NCBI RefSeq assembly: GCF_003231285.1
Contig: NZ_QKNS01000002.1
Coordinates: 124,001-188,000 of the forward strand
Direction of reading: 5' to 3'
Origin: Hymenobacter sediminis
GTDB lineage: Bacteria; Bacteroidota; Bacteroidia; Cytophagales; Hymenobacteraceae
Length of the DNA stretch: 64,000 nt
This document shows, piece by piece, positions 33,054 to 42,725 of the stretch. The translations under genes and the position numbers were made by a program. Within the stretch, counting starts at the first letter, position 1. Every line of letters begins with the position of its first letter. The notes under the pieces are model-generated. The model saw only the letters and a program-made list of their open reading frames with translations, was not told the origin of the DNA and did not search any database.

Positions 33054-34388
33054 ATGAGAAATTTTCTTTTAATCTCCCTTTTATTCTATTGCGCCCACAC
33101 CGCAATGGGGCAGAAGAAGCTGGCTTCTAATCAGAAAGCTAGCGTATCTGCTGCTACGGTAGAGCGCGTGGTGCGCGCCCTGGCTGCCGATGACATGCAG
33201 GGACGGGCCTCTGGTAAACCTGGTGGGCAAAAAGCGGCCCAATTTCTGGCCGCCGAGTTTCAGCGCATCGGGCTGCAGCCTCTGCCGGGGCTGAAAAGCT
33301 ACGAGCAAAGCTTCCCTACCTATGAGGTGCGCACAGCGGCAGCTTTTGTTTCCATCAACGGCACCAACATCAGCCCCGATAAGATGCTGCTGGTATCGGG
33401 CCAGGAGCACCTGAACTGGACCGAGGCCGACGAGCCCGCGCCGCGCATTGTAACCGTAGGGGCCGATGGCAACCTGCTGCGCGAAGCGCGCCCGTTGCTG
33501 GAGCCCCGCGAGAATACCATCGTTTTTGTTGACCCTGCCCAGGCTACTGCCTTCACGCGCCTTGCCGGCTACCTGCAGCGCGGCGGCCTGCGCCCCGACA
33601 AACCCGCTCCATTTACCACCCTGTTTGTGCTGGGCGCTACCCCGCCTTCGCCCCTGAAGTTCCGGGTGGCGGCCACTACTACCATCCGAACAGTGGAGCT
33701 ACGCAACATTGTGGGCATGCTGCCAGGTAAAAACAATGCCCGCGCTGCCGAGCAGGTAGTCTTCAGCGGCCACTACGACCACATCGGGATTCTGCCTGCC
33801 GTGCAGGGCGACTCTATCGCCAATGGCGCCGACGACGACGCCAGCGGCACTTCGGCTGTGGTAGCCCTTGCCGAGTACTTCAAAAAGAAAAACGACAATG
33901 CCCGTTCCCTTGTTTTCGTGGCTTTTGTGGCCGAGGAAATTGGGGGCTTTGGGGCACGCTATTTTTCCCGGCAGCTTGATCCTAAGCAGGTAGTGGCCAT
34001 GTTCAATATTGAAATGATTGGCAAGGAAGCGAAGTTCGGCCCCAACTCAGCCTTTATCACGGGCTTTGATAAGTCGGACTTCGGCAAGCTACTGCAGGAG
34101 GGGGCCAAGGGCACTACCTTCCGCTTCGAGCCCGACCCGTACCCCGAGCAAAACCTGTTTTACCGTTCTGACAATGCCACCTTGGCCCGCCTAGGCGTGC
34201 CCGCCCACACCATCAGCACCGACCAGATTCCGGACGACAAGCGCTACCACAGCGTGGACGATGAAGTGGAAAGCCTGGACCTGGTAAACATGACCAACGT
34301 TATTTCGGCTATCGGCCGCAGCGCTGCCGGCATCATCAGCGGCCAGCAAACTCCTTCGCGCATCGCCCCAGAATCGGTAAAGCAATAG
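33054..34388 (+). CDS. Exported M28-family zinc aminopeptidase
   Basis: 444 residues with a signal peptide (1-19, ending near TAMGQ). The M28 metal-binding pattern is visible: SGHYDHIG with His240 and Asp242, NGADDDASGT near 257-265 with the bridging Asp, and VAEEIGGFG with Glu294/Glu295. A protease-associated-like insert lies between 85 and 215. It probably trims peptides in the periplasm or outside the cell. The ATG at 33054 fits the signal peptide. Confidence 0.9.
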   Translation: MRNFLLISLLFYCAHTAMGQKKLASNQKASVSAATVERVVRALAADDMQGRASGKPGGQKAAQFLAAEFQRIGLQPLPGLKSYEQSFPTYEVRTAAAFVSINGTNISPDKMLLVSGQEHLNWTEADEPAPRIVTVGADGNLLREARPLLEPRENTIVFVDPAQATAFTRLAGYLQRGGLRPDKPAPFTTLFVLGATPPSPLKFRVAATTTIRTVELRNIVGMLPGKNNARAAEQVVFSGHYDHIGILPAVQGDSIANGADDDASGTSAVVALAEYFKKKNDNARSLVFVAFVAEEIGGFGARYFSRQLDPKQVVAMFNIEMIGKEAKFGPNSAFITGFDKSDFGKLLQEGAKGTTFRFEPDPYPEQNLFYRSDNATLARLGVPAHTISTDQIPDDKRYHSVDDEVESLDLVNMTNVISAIGRSAAGIISGQQTPSRIAPESVKQ

Positions 34389-34462
34389 ATGAGCGAGTGA
34401 GGTAGTGGGGCGAGATAGGAGCCGCCTTCCTTGGTTACCTGCGCCCTACCCCCAGAAATAAA

Positions 34463-34499
34463 GCAAGCCCTTACCTCCAACATAGAGGTAAGGGCTTGC
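34463..34499. terminator. Terminator between convergent M28 and porin-like genes
   Basis: GCAAGCCCTTACCTC and its exact complement (15 bp) flank a 7-nt loop, followed by CTGTTTTA on the plus strand. It lies between convergent genes and likely serves both. Confidence 0.75.
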
Positions 34500-34578
34500 C
34501 TGTTTTACGGCTTTAGGAAGAGAGCAAAAAAAGTGGCGCCAAGCAATTCTGCTAAGGCGTTTTTCCTCATTTACTAAC

Positions 34579-35430
34579 TTATTTCCCCAAGCGCATGCTC
34601 AGGCCGGCGCCTACGTTGAAGCCGCCCGCGGCCGGCGTCAGGCCGTGGGCCGCCGTGACATCCAGGCGCAGACCGGGGGTAGGGCGGAAGAACAGGCCCG
34701 AGGTGAGGCCCGGCCGCCAACCCTGTTGCCGCTGCCAGGTGGCGTAGGTTTCCGCGAAAAAGCCTATGTGGTTATTAGCCGAAATCGGGCCGTTGAGGGC
34801 CAGGGTCGTCAGGTACTGGCCCTGCTTGGTGCCTTCGGCTTTGAAACCCTGCTGCCGGAAGCCCAGATTGCCTTCCAGCCCAAACCGCCGCCCCAACTGC
34901 TGCGACACCAACAGGCGAGCGCCGGGCTCAAATTGCTTGTTTTGAAACGAAGCGTCGCCGTTGCGCAGGTTCATATCGAAGAGCACGACTACCTGGGAGC
35001 GGGCATTCTGCACCGTGGAAGCCAGAAACTTAGCACCTAAGTTCAGCGGAGCAAAGCCGACTGGTCCGGCAAATGGAGTAGGGGCACCCTCTACAGTGAG
35101 GGGGCGCGTAGTGGGCGTAAGCAGATAATTCTGGGTGGCGCGCAGCTCAATGTGGTTGAAAAAACCTACCCGCAAGGTGCTACCCCATGCCGTGCGCCCG
35201 GCGTAGCCCACGCTGCTACCCCCATCGTAGCGGGTAAGGCCAGTTTCGAGCTGGAACTGGCCCGGGTAGAGCATGTTGGTGGTGATGGTTTGACCCGGCC
35301 GGTCGGGGCGGATGAGGCGCACAAACGGCGACTCCTCATTGCCGAGGTTGGGGTCAGTGGTTTGGGCCAGGGTGCAGGCCGGGCCGGCAAGCAGCAGCGT
35401 GCCAGCGGTCAGCAGAGTGGTCATTCGCAT
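34579..35430 (-). CDS. Outer-membrane beta-barrel 'transporter' family protein
   Basis: About 283 residues with a signal peptide ending near TLAQ. The mature part begins with IRPDRPGQTITTNMLYPGQF and alternates amphipathic strands, for example GLRLDVTAAHGLTPAAGGFNVGAGLSMR at the end. This is the pattern of the Bacteroidota family related to MetA-pathway phenol-degradation porins. The start could be 35451, 35430 or 35424; 35430 gives a compact signal peptide. The substrate is unknown. Confidence 0.75.
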   Translation of the reverse strand: MRMTTLLTAGTLLLAGPACTLAQTTDPNLGNEESPFVRLIRPDRPGQTITTNMLYPGQFQLETGLTRYDGGSSVGYAGRTAWGSTLRVGFFNHIELRATQNYLLTPTTRPLTVEGAPTPFAGPVGFAPLNLGAKFLASTVQNARSQVVVLFDMNLRNGDASFQNKQFEPGARLLVSQQLGRRFGLEGNLGFRQQGFKAEGTKQGQYLTTLALNGPISANNHIGFFAETYATWQRQQGWRPGLTSGLFFRPTPGLRLDVTAAHGLTPAAGGFNVGAGLSMRLGK

Positions 35431-35565
35431 GCTTACTCCGACGCCAGCCACGCCAGAATAGTTCGATTTTACAAAGATGATGTAACTCTGTTGGGTTATT
35501 TACGTGATAACCCGCTACCCTGAAAACAGCCTCGTAGAAGCACTATTCTGAGAAAAGTGGTCAAT

Positions 35566-35596
35566 AAAAAGGCCGGAATATTGTTCCGGCCTTTTT
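35566..35596 (-). terminator. Terminator of the M1 aminopeptidase gene
   Basis: AAAAAGGCCGGAA pairs with TTCCGGCCTTTTT across a short loop, T-rich on both strands. It lies 25 nt beyond the minus-strand stop at 35622. Confidence 0.82.
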
Positions 35597-35621
35597 GAAA
35601 AAATCAAGAAAAATCAGGGGC

Positions 35622-38093
35622 TTACTGCGCCTGCTTAATAGCCTGCATGGCGGCCTGCACTTTGGCTTTCTGGTCGGCGGGTTTGTTTTGCTGCACCTTG
35701 TCCAGCATGGCCAGGATGGGCTCATCTACCCCGTACTTTTTGTACTGCACGGCTAGCTTCTGCAGGCGGTCTACGCCTTCGTTCAGCACGGTAGCGTCGT
35801 TCAGGCGCGACATGAAGCCTACCAGGCTTTCCAACATCTGAAACTTGCCCTGGGGGCCAGCTGCATCAAACTGGTCGCGGACGTAGGCCCAGGTGCTGGC
35901 GTCGCCGTGCTCAGCGTACACGGCTGCTACGGCAGCAGCAACGGTACCATTTGCATCTTTCTGGAGCGCCTGCGCTTTCGCCAGAGCCTGCTTAGGCTGA
36001 ACAGAAGCCAGGCCCTGCAGTGCCGCGCCCTGCACCGCGTACGACTGGCTGTTGAGCGCCTGCGTGAAGGCTTTCGTATCCTTTTTGTCGCCTAGCTCGC
36101 CCAGGGCCAGCAGCATAGCCGCTTGGTTGTTGGTGTTCTTTTCCTGGGCCAGTTGCTTGCGGATGGCGGGCGCGGCTGCTTTCTGCACAGCTTTTTCATC
36201 CAGCTTCAGACCCGAGAGGGCCGAGAGGCGCAGGCCAGCGTACTTGTCGCTGAGGGCGGAGAGCAGGAGCTGACGGGCGGCGGCATCGGTGGGGGGTAGC
36301 TGGGCAGCGGCCGCTACGGCCTCGCGGCGGTCTACGAAACGGGGCGCGTTCTTGTACTGGTAGGCGTATTCGGCGAAGGGCTTGTTATCGGTTTTCTGCC
36401 ACAGCAGCACCTTATCGGCATCCACGTTCACCAAATTGGGCTTGCTGGCGGCCGGGAAGCGGAACGTTTGAGTGGCCTGGCGCATCACTACCTGGTGGCG
36501 CTGGGCCTTGCCGTTCACGTACACATCTACGGCCATGGGCAGCTGAAACACCTGGCCGGGTTGGGTTTGCTTGATGGTAACCGCTTGTTCCTTGCGGCCG
36601 GCATCGTAGGCGTAGTCGATGGTAACTACCGGGTGGCCGGAGTTGAAGTACCACTGATTGAAAAACCAGTTCAGATCCTGGCCCGACACAGCTTCCAGGG
36701 CCAGGCGCAGCTGATGCGCTTCGCCGTTGCCGAACTTGTTGTCGGTGAGGTACTTTTTCAGGCCGGCGAAGAACACGTCGTCGGTGAGGTAGTTGCGCAG
36801 CATGTTCAGGATCTGGCCGCCCTTCTGGTAGCTCACCAAGTCAAACATGTCCTCCTTGTCGGCGTAGTGGAAGCGCACGAGGTGCTTCTGGGCATCGGCG
36901 GGGCTGCGCAGGTAGTTGCGCATGTTCATATAGGCGTGGGCGTCGCCGGCGTCCTGGCCGTACTTGTACTCAGCCCACAGCGCTTCGCTGAAGTCGGCAA
37001 ACGACTCGTTCACGGTCAGGTTGCTCCAGCTTTCGGCCGTTACCAGGTCGCCGAACCACTGGTGGAACAGCTCGTGGGCAATAACCGACTCGCCGTTGGC
37101 GTACTCCGCATCCAGCAATCCGCGGGCGTCTTTCTGTAGGAATTCGCCGTGCAAGGTGGCTGAGGTGTTTTCCATGGCGCCGCTCACGTAGTCGCGCACC
37201 ACTACCTGAGCGTACTTATTCCAGGCGTAGTCTACGCCCAGGCGCTGGGAGAAAAACTCCAGCATTTCGGGCGTGTTGCCGAAAATCTGCTTGGCGAAGG
37301 GCGCGTACTTGGGTTCGAGGTAGTAGCTTACTTCCTTGCCCCGCCAAGTGTCTTTGGTAATCTTGAAGTCGCCCACGGCCATCATGAACAGGTAGGGCGA
37401 GTGGGGCAGCTCCTGCTTCCAGGTGTCGGTGCGGGTGCCGTCGGGGTTGTTTTTCTGGCTAGTCAGGGCGCCGTTGCTGAGCGTAACGTAGCGGGCCGGC
37501 ACCGTCATGCTGATTTCGGCCGTCGTTTTCTGGTTGGGCTTGTCGATGGTAGGAAACCACGCCGAGGAGGCTTCCGTCTCGCCCTGGGTCCAGATCTGGC
37601 GGGGCTTGCCGGCTTCGGTGCTGTCGGGGTTGATGAAGTACAGACCCTTGGCGTCGGTAATGGCCTCGCTGCCTTTGGTTTTCAGCTCGTCGGGCTTGGC
37701 CACATACTCAATGTATACGGTGTACTGCTGGCCCGGCGTGTAGAGCTTATCCAGGTGCACCAGCATTTGCTCCTGGTTGTAATCAAACTTCAGCGTTTTG
37801 GTGTCGGTGCCGTTCACCATGGTCACCGATTTGATGTCCATGCCCTTCGCATCGAGGCGTAGGGAGTCCGTAGCGTAGGCTACGGGCTGCAAGGTCACCC
37901 ATTCGCGGCCCAACAGTTGGCGCTTGGCGTAGTCGAAGCGCACATCTAGCTTGGTGTGCACCAGGGCGTTGACTTTGCGGACAGTTTCGCGGTAGGGGAG
38001 GGTAGCGGCGGAGTCGGGCCGGGCCGTGGGCGACTGGGCCAGGGCAGGAAGGGCGCCCAGCAGGCCGAGGCTCAGCAGGAAAGCTTTCGTCAT
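35622..38093 (-). CDS. M1-family metallo-aminopeptidase with C-terminal HEAT-like repeats
   Basis: 823 residues with a signal peptide (1-20). The M1 exopeptidase motif GAMEN is at 305-309. The zinc site HELFH is at 340-344, with the third ligand Glu363 in VNESFADFSE. After the catalytic part, residues from about 590 form helical repeats resembling HEAT units (LLSALSDKYAGLRLSALSGL, then AMLLALGELGDKKDTKAF). It probably digests peptides in the periplasm or at the surface. It is a single gene with its own terminator. Confidence 0.93.
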   Translation of the reverse strand: MTKAFLLSLGLLGALPALAQSPTARPDSAATLPYRETVRKVNALVHTKLDVRFDYAKRQLLGREWVTLQPVAYATDSLRLDAKGMDIKSVTMVNGTDTKTLKFDYNQEQMLVHLDKLYTPGQQYTVYIEYVAKPDELKTKGSEAITDAKGLYFINPDSTEAGKPRQIWTQGETEASSAWFPTIDKPNQKTTAEISMTVPARYVTLSNGALTSQKNNPDGTRTDTWKQELPHSPYLFMMAVGDFKITKDTWRGKEVSYYLEPKYAPFAKQIFGNTPEMLEFFSQRLGVDYAWNKYAQVVVRDYVSGAMENTSATLHGEFLQKDARGLLDAEYANGESVIAHELFHQWFGDLVTAESWSNLTVNESFADFSEALWAEYKYGQDAGDAHAYMNMRNYLRSPADAQKHLVRFHYADKEDMFDLVSYQKGGQILNMLRNYLTDDVFFAGLKKYLTDNKFGNGEAHQLRLALEAVSGQDLNWFFNQWYFNSGHPVVTIDYAYDAGRKEQAVTIKQTQPGQVFQLPMAVDVYVNGKAQRHQVVMRQATQTFRFPAASKPNLVNVDADKVLLWQKTDNKPFAEYAYQYKNAPRFVDRREAVAAAAQLPPTDAAARQLLLSALSDKYAGLRLSALSGLKLDEKAVQKAAAPAIRKQLAQEKNTNNQAAMLLALGELGDKKDTKAFTQALNSQSYAVQGAALQGLASVQPKQALAKAQALQKDANGTVAAAVAAVYAEHGDASTWAYVRDQFDAAGPQGKFQMLESLVGFMSRLNDATVLNEGVDRLQKLAVQYKKYGVDEPILAMLDKVQQNKPADQKAKVQAAMQAIKQAQ

Positions 38094-38221
38094 GAAATAA
38101 GAAGCAAGGATTGGGCTGCTAGTTGCAAACTTTTCAGCACAGATGCGCCGGAAATCGGCTTAGTTGCACGCCGGCAAAGCTTGTCAGATGCTTTAGACGA
38201 AAAAGACTCCTACCCCCCTAA

Positions 38222-38256
38222 ACAAACAAAAGCCGGCCAAAAGCCGACTCTTGTTT
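38222..38256 (-). terminator. Terminator of the metal-efflux operon
   Basis: AAACAAAAGCCGGC pairs with GCCGACTCTTGTTT (12 of 14 matched) around a 5-nt centre, 22 nt after the czcA stop on the minus strand. Confidence 0.65.
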
Positions 38257-38277
38257 ATCCACTAAACCAATTACCCC

Positions 38278-41200
38278 TTAATGCACCAGCACTGCTGGCT
38301 GGTGCCGCTCGGGGTGGAGCGTAAGGTCGTCGGCGTACCGAGAATGCTCGGCGCGGTAGGCTTTCTCGAAGATGAGCGGGAAGATGAACAGGGTCAGCAT
38401 GGTGCCGGTAATCAGGCCGCCAATGACCACAATAGCCAAGGGCTTGGAGGTTTCGGAGCCAATGCCGGTGCTCAGGGCCGCGGGCAGCAGCCCGATGGTT
38501 GCCATCAGGGCCGTCATCACTACGGGGCGGACGCGGCTGGTGACACCCTCGTGGATGCTCCGGTCGAGGCTGAGCTTGCGGGCCATGTTCTGCTTGAACA
38601 CCGAAATTAGAATTACCCCGTTCTGAATACAGATGCCAAACAAGGCAATAAACCCAATACCGGCCGAGATGCTGAAGTTGGTGTGCGTGAGCAGCAGGGC
38701 CGCTATGCCGCCAATAATGGCAAACGGCACGTTCAGCAGCACCAGCCCCGCATCTTTCAGGTTGCCGAACAATATGAACAGGATAAAGAAAATCAGGGCC
38801 AGGGATACGGGCACTACCTGGGCCAGGCGCTCCGTAGCGCGGCGCTGGTTTTCAAAGTCGCCGGTCCATTTCATGCTGTAGCCTTTGGGTAGGCTAACCA
38901 CTTGTTCCACCTTTTTCTGGGCTTCTTCGATGGTGCTACCCATGTCGCGGCCCCGGATGCTAAACTTCACGGCGGCAAAGCGCTGGTTGTCGTCGCGGTA
39001 GATAAGGCTGGGGCCGTTTACGGTGCCGATGGTAGCAATTTCGGAGAGCGGAATGGTTTTGCCGCTTTGGGTAGGTACCATTAGGGCTGCAATGCGCTCC
39101 GGGGTTTGGCGGAACTGCTCCTGGTAGCGCACCCGAATGGGGAATTTCCGCTCGCCTTCGTACATCTGGGAGGCCTGCTTGCCACCCACAGCCATTTCCA
39201 GCACCGCGTTAGCGTCGGCTTTGCTTACGCCGTAGCTGGCCATGCGCTGCTCATCCAGCTCTACATGCAGCTCCGGCTGGCCAATGTTGCGCAGCACGCC
39301 CAGGTCGTCGATGCCTTTGATGTTCCGTAGCACCCCGTACACCTGCCGGGCCTTTTCTTCCATCAGCTTCAGGTCAGTCCCGTAGATTTTCACCGCAATG
39401 GAGCCTTTCACGCCCGAGGCGGCTTCCTCCACGTTATCGGTGATGGGCTGGGAGAAGTTGAAATTTACGCCGGGGAAGCGGGCCAGCTTTTCCTTCATAT
39501 GCTCAATCAGGGCCGTGCGCTTCTCTTTGTGCTTCATTTCGGCCTGCACCTCGGGCGTGTGCTTGAGCTGCACCAGAAACTCGTTGTTATAGAAGCCGGT
39601 GGGGTCGGTGCCGTCGTTGGGGCGGCCGGTCTGGCTTACTACGTCGCCTACCTGCGGAAACGACAGGAACACCCGGCGCATCTCGTTGCAGAGCTTGTTG
39701 CTTTCATCCAGGGAAATGCTTAGCGGCAGCTGGGCCCGCACGTAAATGGAGCCTTCGTTCAGCTCGGGCAGGAACTCGGAGCCCAGGAAGTGGAAGCAGC
39801 CCAGCCCCAGCACTACCGTGACGGTAGCAAACAGCAGGCTGGCCGTTTTGCGGGCGTAGGTAAAGGAAAAGAACCGCTCGGAGCCCCGATTGATGCCGCG
39901 CACAAAGAAGTTATCCTTCTCCACCACGTTCTTCTTCAGCAGAATGCTCGTGAGCACCGGTACCAGCGTAAGCGTGAAGATGAGCGCCCCCAGCAAGGCA
40001 AAACCCAGCGTCCAAGCCAGGGGCGAGAACACCTTGCCCTCTACCTTTTCAAAGGAGAAGATGGGTAGCAGGGCCGTGATGATGATGGCTTTGGAGAAGA
40101 AGATGGCCTTGCCCATTTCGCGGCCGGTTTTCTTGATCAGGCCCAGCTTGGCGAGCTTGTTGAACTTCTCCATGCCCAGGCGGTGGGCCTTGTGGTCGAG
40201 GGCCACGAACAGCCCTTCCACCATCACCACGGCCCCGTCGATGATGATGCCGAAGTCGATGGCGCCCATGCTGAGCAGGTTGGCCGACATGCCCTTGAGG
40301 CGCAGACAGATGAAGGCAAAGAGCAAGGCCAGCGGAATAATCACCGACACAATAACCGTGGTGCGCCAGTCGGCCATGAACACGAACACGATAACCGTCA
40401 CCAGGATTATGCCTTCCAGCAGGTTGTGAATGACGGTTTCGGTGGAGAAGTCGATAAGCTGCTGCCGGTCGTAGAAGCTCTGAATTTTCACATCAGAAGG
40501 CAGAATCTTGTCGTTGAGCAGAGCCACTTTCTCCTGGAGGCGGGCAATAACTTCCGAGGGGTTTTCGCCCTTGCGCATCACCACAATGCCTTCCAGCACG
40601 TCGTCGTTCAGGCCCCGCCCTACCTTGCCCAGGCGCGGCAATGCCGACTCATGCACCAAGGCCACATCCTTCACCAGAATGGGGGCGCCGTTCACGTTCT
40701 TGATGACCGTGTTGTTGATGTCGCCGATGTTGTTGAGCAGGCCGATGCCGCGCACCACATAGTTCTGCTGACCCGCGTTTATCACGTCGCCGCCCACGTT
40801 GATGTTGCTGCGCTGAATGGCATTGTACAGGTCCAGGGGGGTAAGGCTCAGGGCCTGGAGCTTGCCAGGGTTTACCGATATTTCGTAGTCCTTCACCTCG
40901 CCCCCGAAGCTATTTACGTCGGCCACGCCGGGCACTGCTTTCAGGTTGCGCTCCACCACCCAATCCTGCAGGGTTTTCAGCTCGCGGGTGGTTTTGTTCT
41001 TGCTTTTGAGGGTATAGCGGAAAATCTCGCCGGTGGGGCCGTAGGGCGGCTGCACATCGGGGTCGGCACCCTCGGGCAGGTCGGCCTGGTCAAGCAAATT
41101 GTTGACCTGTACGCGGGCAAAAGCATCGTCCACGCCGTCATCGAAAATTACCTTCACTACCGACAGCCCGAAAAGGGTAGTGCTCCGGATGCTGGTTTTC

Positions 41201-41442
41201 TTCTGAACCGGGTTCAGGGCAATTTCAATGGGAGCCGTCACGAACTTCTCAATCTCCTCGGCCGAGCGGCCGGGCCACTGCGTGATGATGGTGATTTCGG
41301 TGTTCGTGACGTCGGGAAAGGCTTCGATGGGCGTGTTCCGGTAGCTCATGACCCCGGCCACAATCACGACCAACGTCATCAGGAACACAAAGCCCCGGTT
41401 CTTGAGCGAAAAGGCAATAATGCCCTGGATGAATTTATTCAT
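38278..41442 (-). CDS. czcA: Heavy-metal RND efflux pump, CzcA type
   Basis: Inner-membrane proton-driven pump of a tripartite metal exporter. The 1054-residue protein has 12 membrane segments in two sets, each followed by a large periplasmic loop. The fourth-helix motif DFGIIIDGAVVMVE, with Asp396, Asp402 and Glu409, is the CzcA/CnrA/NccA form rather than the CusA form. This points to Zn/Co/Cd/Ni rather than Cu/Ag; metal choice is inferred from the motif only. It is the last gene of the czcC-czcB-czcA operon, all on the minus strand. Confidence 0.93.
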   Translation of the reverse strand: MNKFIQGIIAFSLKNRGFVFLMTLVVIVAGVMSYRNTPIEAFPDVTNTEITIITQWPGRSAEEIEKFVTAPIEIALNPVQKKTSIRSTTLFGLSVVKVIFDDGVDDAFARVQVNNLLDQADLPEGADPDVQPPYGPTGEIFRYTLKSKNKTTRELKTLQDWVVERNLKAVPGVADVNSFGGEVKDYEISVNPGKLQALSLTPLDLYNAIQRSNINVGGDVINAGQQNYVVRGIGLLNNIGDINNTVIKNVNGAPILVKDVALVHESALPRLGKVGRGLNDDVLEGIVVMRKGENPSEVIARLQEKVALLNDKILPSDVKIQSFYDRQQLIDFSTETVIHNLLEGIILVTVIVFVFMADWRTTVIVSVIIPLALLFAFICLRLKGMSANLLSMGAIDFGIIIDGAVVMVEGLFVALDHKAHRLGMEKFNKLAKLGLIKKTGREMGKAIFFSKAIIITALLPIFSFEKVEGKVFSPLAWTLGFALLGALIFTLTLVPVLTSILLKKNVVEKDNFFVRGINRGSERFFSFTYARKTASLLFATVTVVLGLGCFHFLGSEFLPELNEGSIYVRAQLPLSISLDESNKLCNEMRRVFLSFPQVGDVVSQTGRPNDGTDPTGFYNNEFLVQLKHTPEVQAEMKHKEKRTALIEHMKEKLARFPGVNFNFSQPITDNVEEAASGVKGSIAVKIYGTDLKLMEEKARQVYGVLRNIKGIDDLGVLRNIGQPELHVELDEQRMASYGVSKADANAVLEMAVGGKQASQMYEGERKFPIRVRYQEQFRQTPERIAALMVPTQSGKTIPLSEIATIGTVNGPSLIYRDDNQRFAAVKFSIRGRDMGSTIEEAQKKVEQVVSLPKGYSMKWTGDFENQRRATERLAQVVPVSLALIFFILFILFGNLKDAGLVLLNVPFAIIGGIAALLLTHTNFSISAGIGFIALFGICIQNGVILISVFKQNMARKLSLDRSIHEGVTSRVRPVVMTALMATIGLLPAALSTGIGSETSKPLAIVVIGGLITGTMLTLFIFPLIFEKAYRAEHSRYADDLTLHPERHQPAVLVH

Positions 41443-41508
41443 GGCTTTGGAAAAGCTGGGAAGCAGTAGCTAGAAGCTGGATTTTGACAAGGAGAGCTAG
41501 CGCTGGCG

Positions 41509-42603
41509 CTAATCGTTCAGCTCGTCGTACACCAGCAGTTGGTTTCGGGAGATGATACGCTCCCCGTCGCGCAGGCCCGAGGCCACGTAGCTCACGTCGC
41601 CGACGGTTTTGGCCACCTGCACCTCGCGGGTTTCAATGTGCTGGCGGTCCTTGAAAATCATTACAAAGTGCCGGTCTTTGGCAAACACCACGCTTTTGGC
41701 GGGTACGGCCAGCATCTTTTGGTCTTCAGTGTTCCTGATTTTGATTTGGGCGTACATCTCGGGCTTTAGCTGGTAACCCGGATTAGGCAGGCGCACCCTT
41801 ACTTTCATCACCCGGCTTTCGGGGTCGAGCACGTTGAAGATCTTGTCGATGCGGCCTTGGAAGTGCTTGTCGGGGTAGGAGAGGGTCGTTACGTCGGCGG
41901 CGTAGCCTTCCTTTACTTTGCTGATATCCGACTCGAACACGTTGGCCATAATCCACACATCTTCGAGGTTTGACACGGTGAACAGGTTGCCCACATTATC
42001 GGCATTGAACTGCATGTGGTCGGTCACGTTTTTTTCCGTGATAAAGCCCGAAATAGGAGCGCGCAACGTGTAGGTGCCATCAGCCGATACGCCGTACACG
42101 TTCATCTGCTTGCGGGTTTTGCCCACGTTGCCGGCGGCTTTTTGCAGCTCCTTGCGGGCCAAGGTTACATCGCGCTCTGAGGCCAGCCCCGCGGCGTATT
42201 GTTCTTCCAGCACCTGCAGGTTCTTGCGAGCAATATCAAGGTCGGTGCCAGCGGTACTGTTCTGGTTTTGCAGGTCGGCAATTTCCCCGCTTCGTATCAC
42301 GGCCAGCACTTGGCCTTTGGTAACGTGGTCACCAAGCTCTACCGTGAGCTGTTCCACCACGCCGCCCACCAGCGGGTACACCTTCACGGTTTTGTCGCCG
42401 TTGGTGGCAATCTGGCCCGAAAGAGTCAGCTCGTTGCGCACGGGCTCATTGCGTACCGTGTCAATTTTCAGCTCCCGCAGCATCTGATCGGAAAGCGAAA
42501 AGCTGGCTTTGGCTTGCTGGGGTTCAGCGGCATCTTCTGATTTCGAGCAGCCCAGCAGGGTTGCGCTCAGGGCCAGGGGTAGGAAAGCGGCAATGCGGTT
42601 CAT
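41509..42603 (-). CDS. czcB: Periplasmic adaptor (membrane fusion) lipoprotein, CzcB type
   Basis: 364-residue adaptor linking the CzcA pump to the outer-membrane channel. A lipoprotein signal ends at LLGC (Cys about residue 19). The lipoyl-like hairpin half-motifs (VVEQLTVELGDHVTKGQVLAVI) flank a coiled-coil hairpin (about 110-160). A beta-barrel and membrane-proximal domain follow. No extra metal-binding N-terminal domain is present. It lies between czcC and czcA, 66 nt before czcA. Confidence 0.9.
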   Translation of the reverse strand: MNRIAAFLPLALSATLLGCSKSEDAAEPQQAKASFSLSDQMLRELKIDTVRNEPVRNELTLSGQIATNGDKTVKVYPLVGGVVEQLTVELGDHVTKGQVLAVIRSGEIADLQNQNSTAGTDLDIARKNLQVLEEQYAAGLASERDVTLARKELQKAAGNVGKTRKQMNVYGVSADGTYTLRAPISGFITEKNVTDHMQFNADNVGNLFTVSNLEDVWIMANVFESDISKVKEGYAADVTTLSYPDKHFQGRIDKIFNVLDPESRVMKVRVRLPNPGYQLKPEMYAQIKIRNTEDQKMLAVPAKSVVFAKDRHFVMIFKDRQHIETREVQVAKTVGDVSYVASGLRDGERIISRNQLLVYDELND

Positions 42604-42725
42604 ATTGGTTGAGTGCGTAAAGGCTTGCGGAGGCCCAGGCAGCAGGCCAAGGCTAGCGTATTAGGTAAGGCAGGGGGCTTTGGGGTGCGGCAGGCTTCAG
42701 CCCGGCAGCAGGGGTAGCAGATGAC

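Noticed and set aside
40183..41469. 428-codon frame antisense to czcA
   Set aside because: It mirrors a strongly conserved RND pump gene, has no signal or domain, and lacks a promoter.
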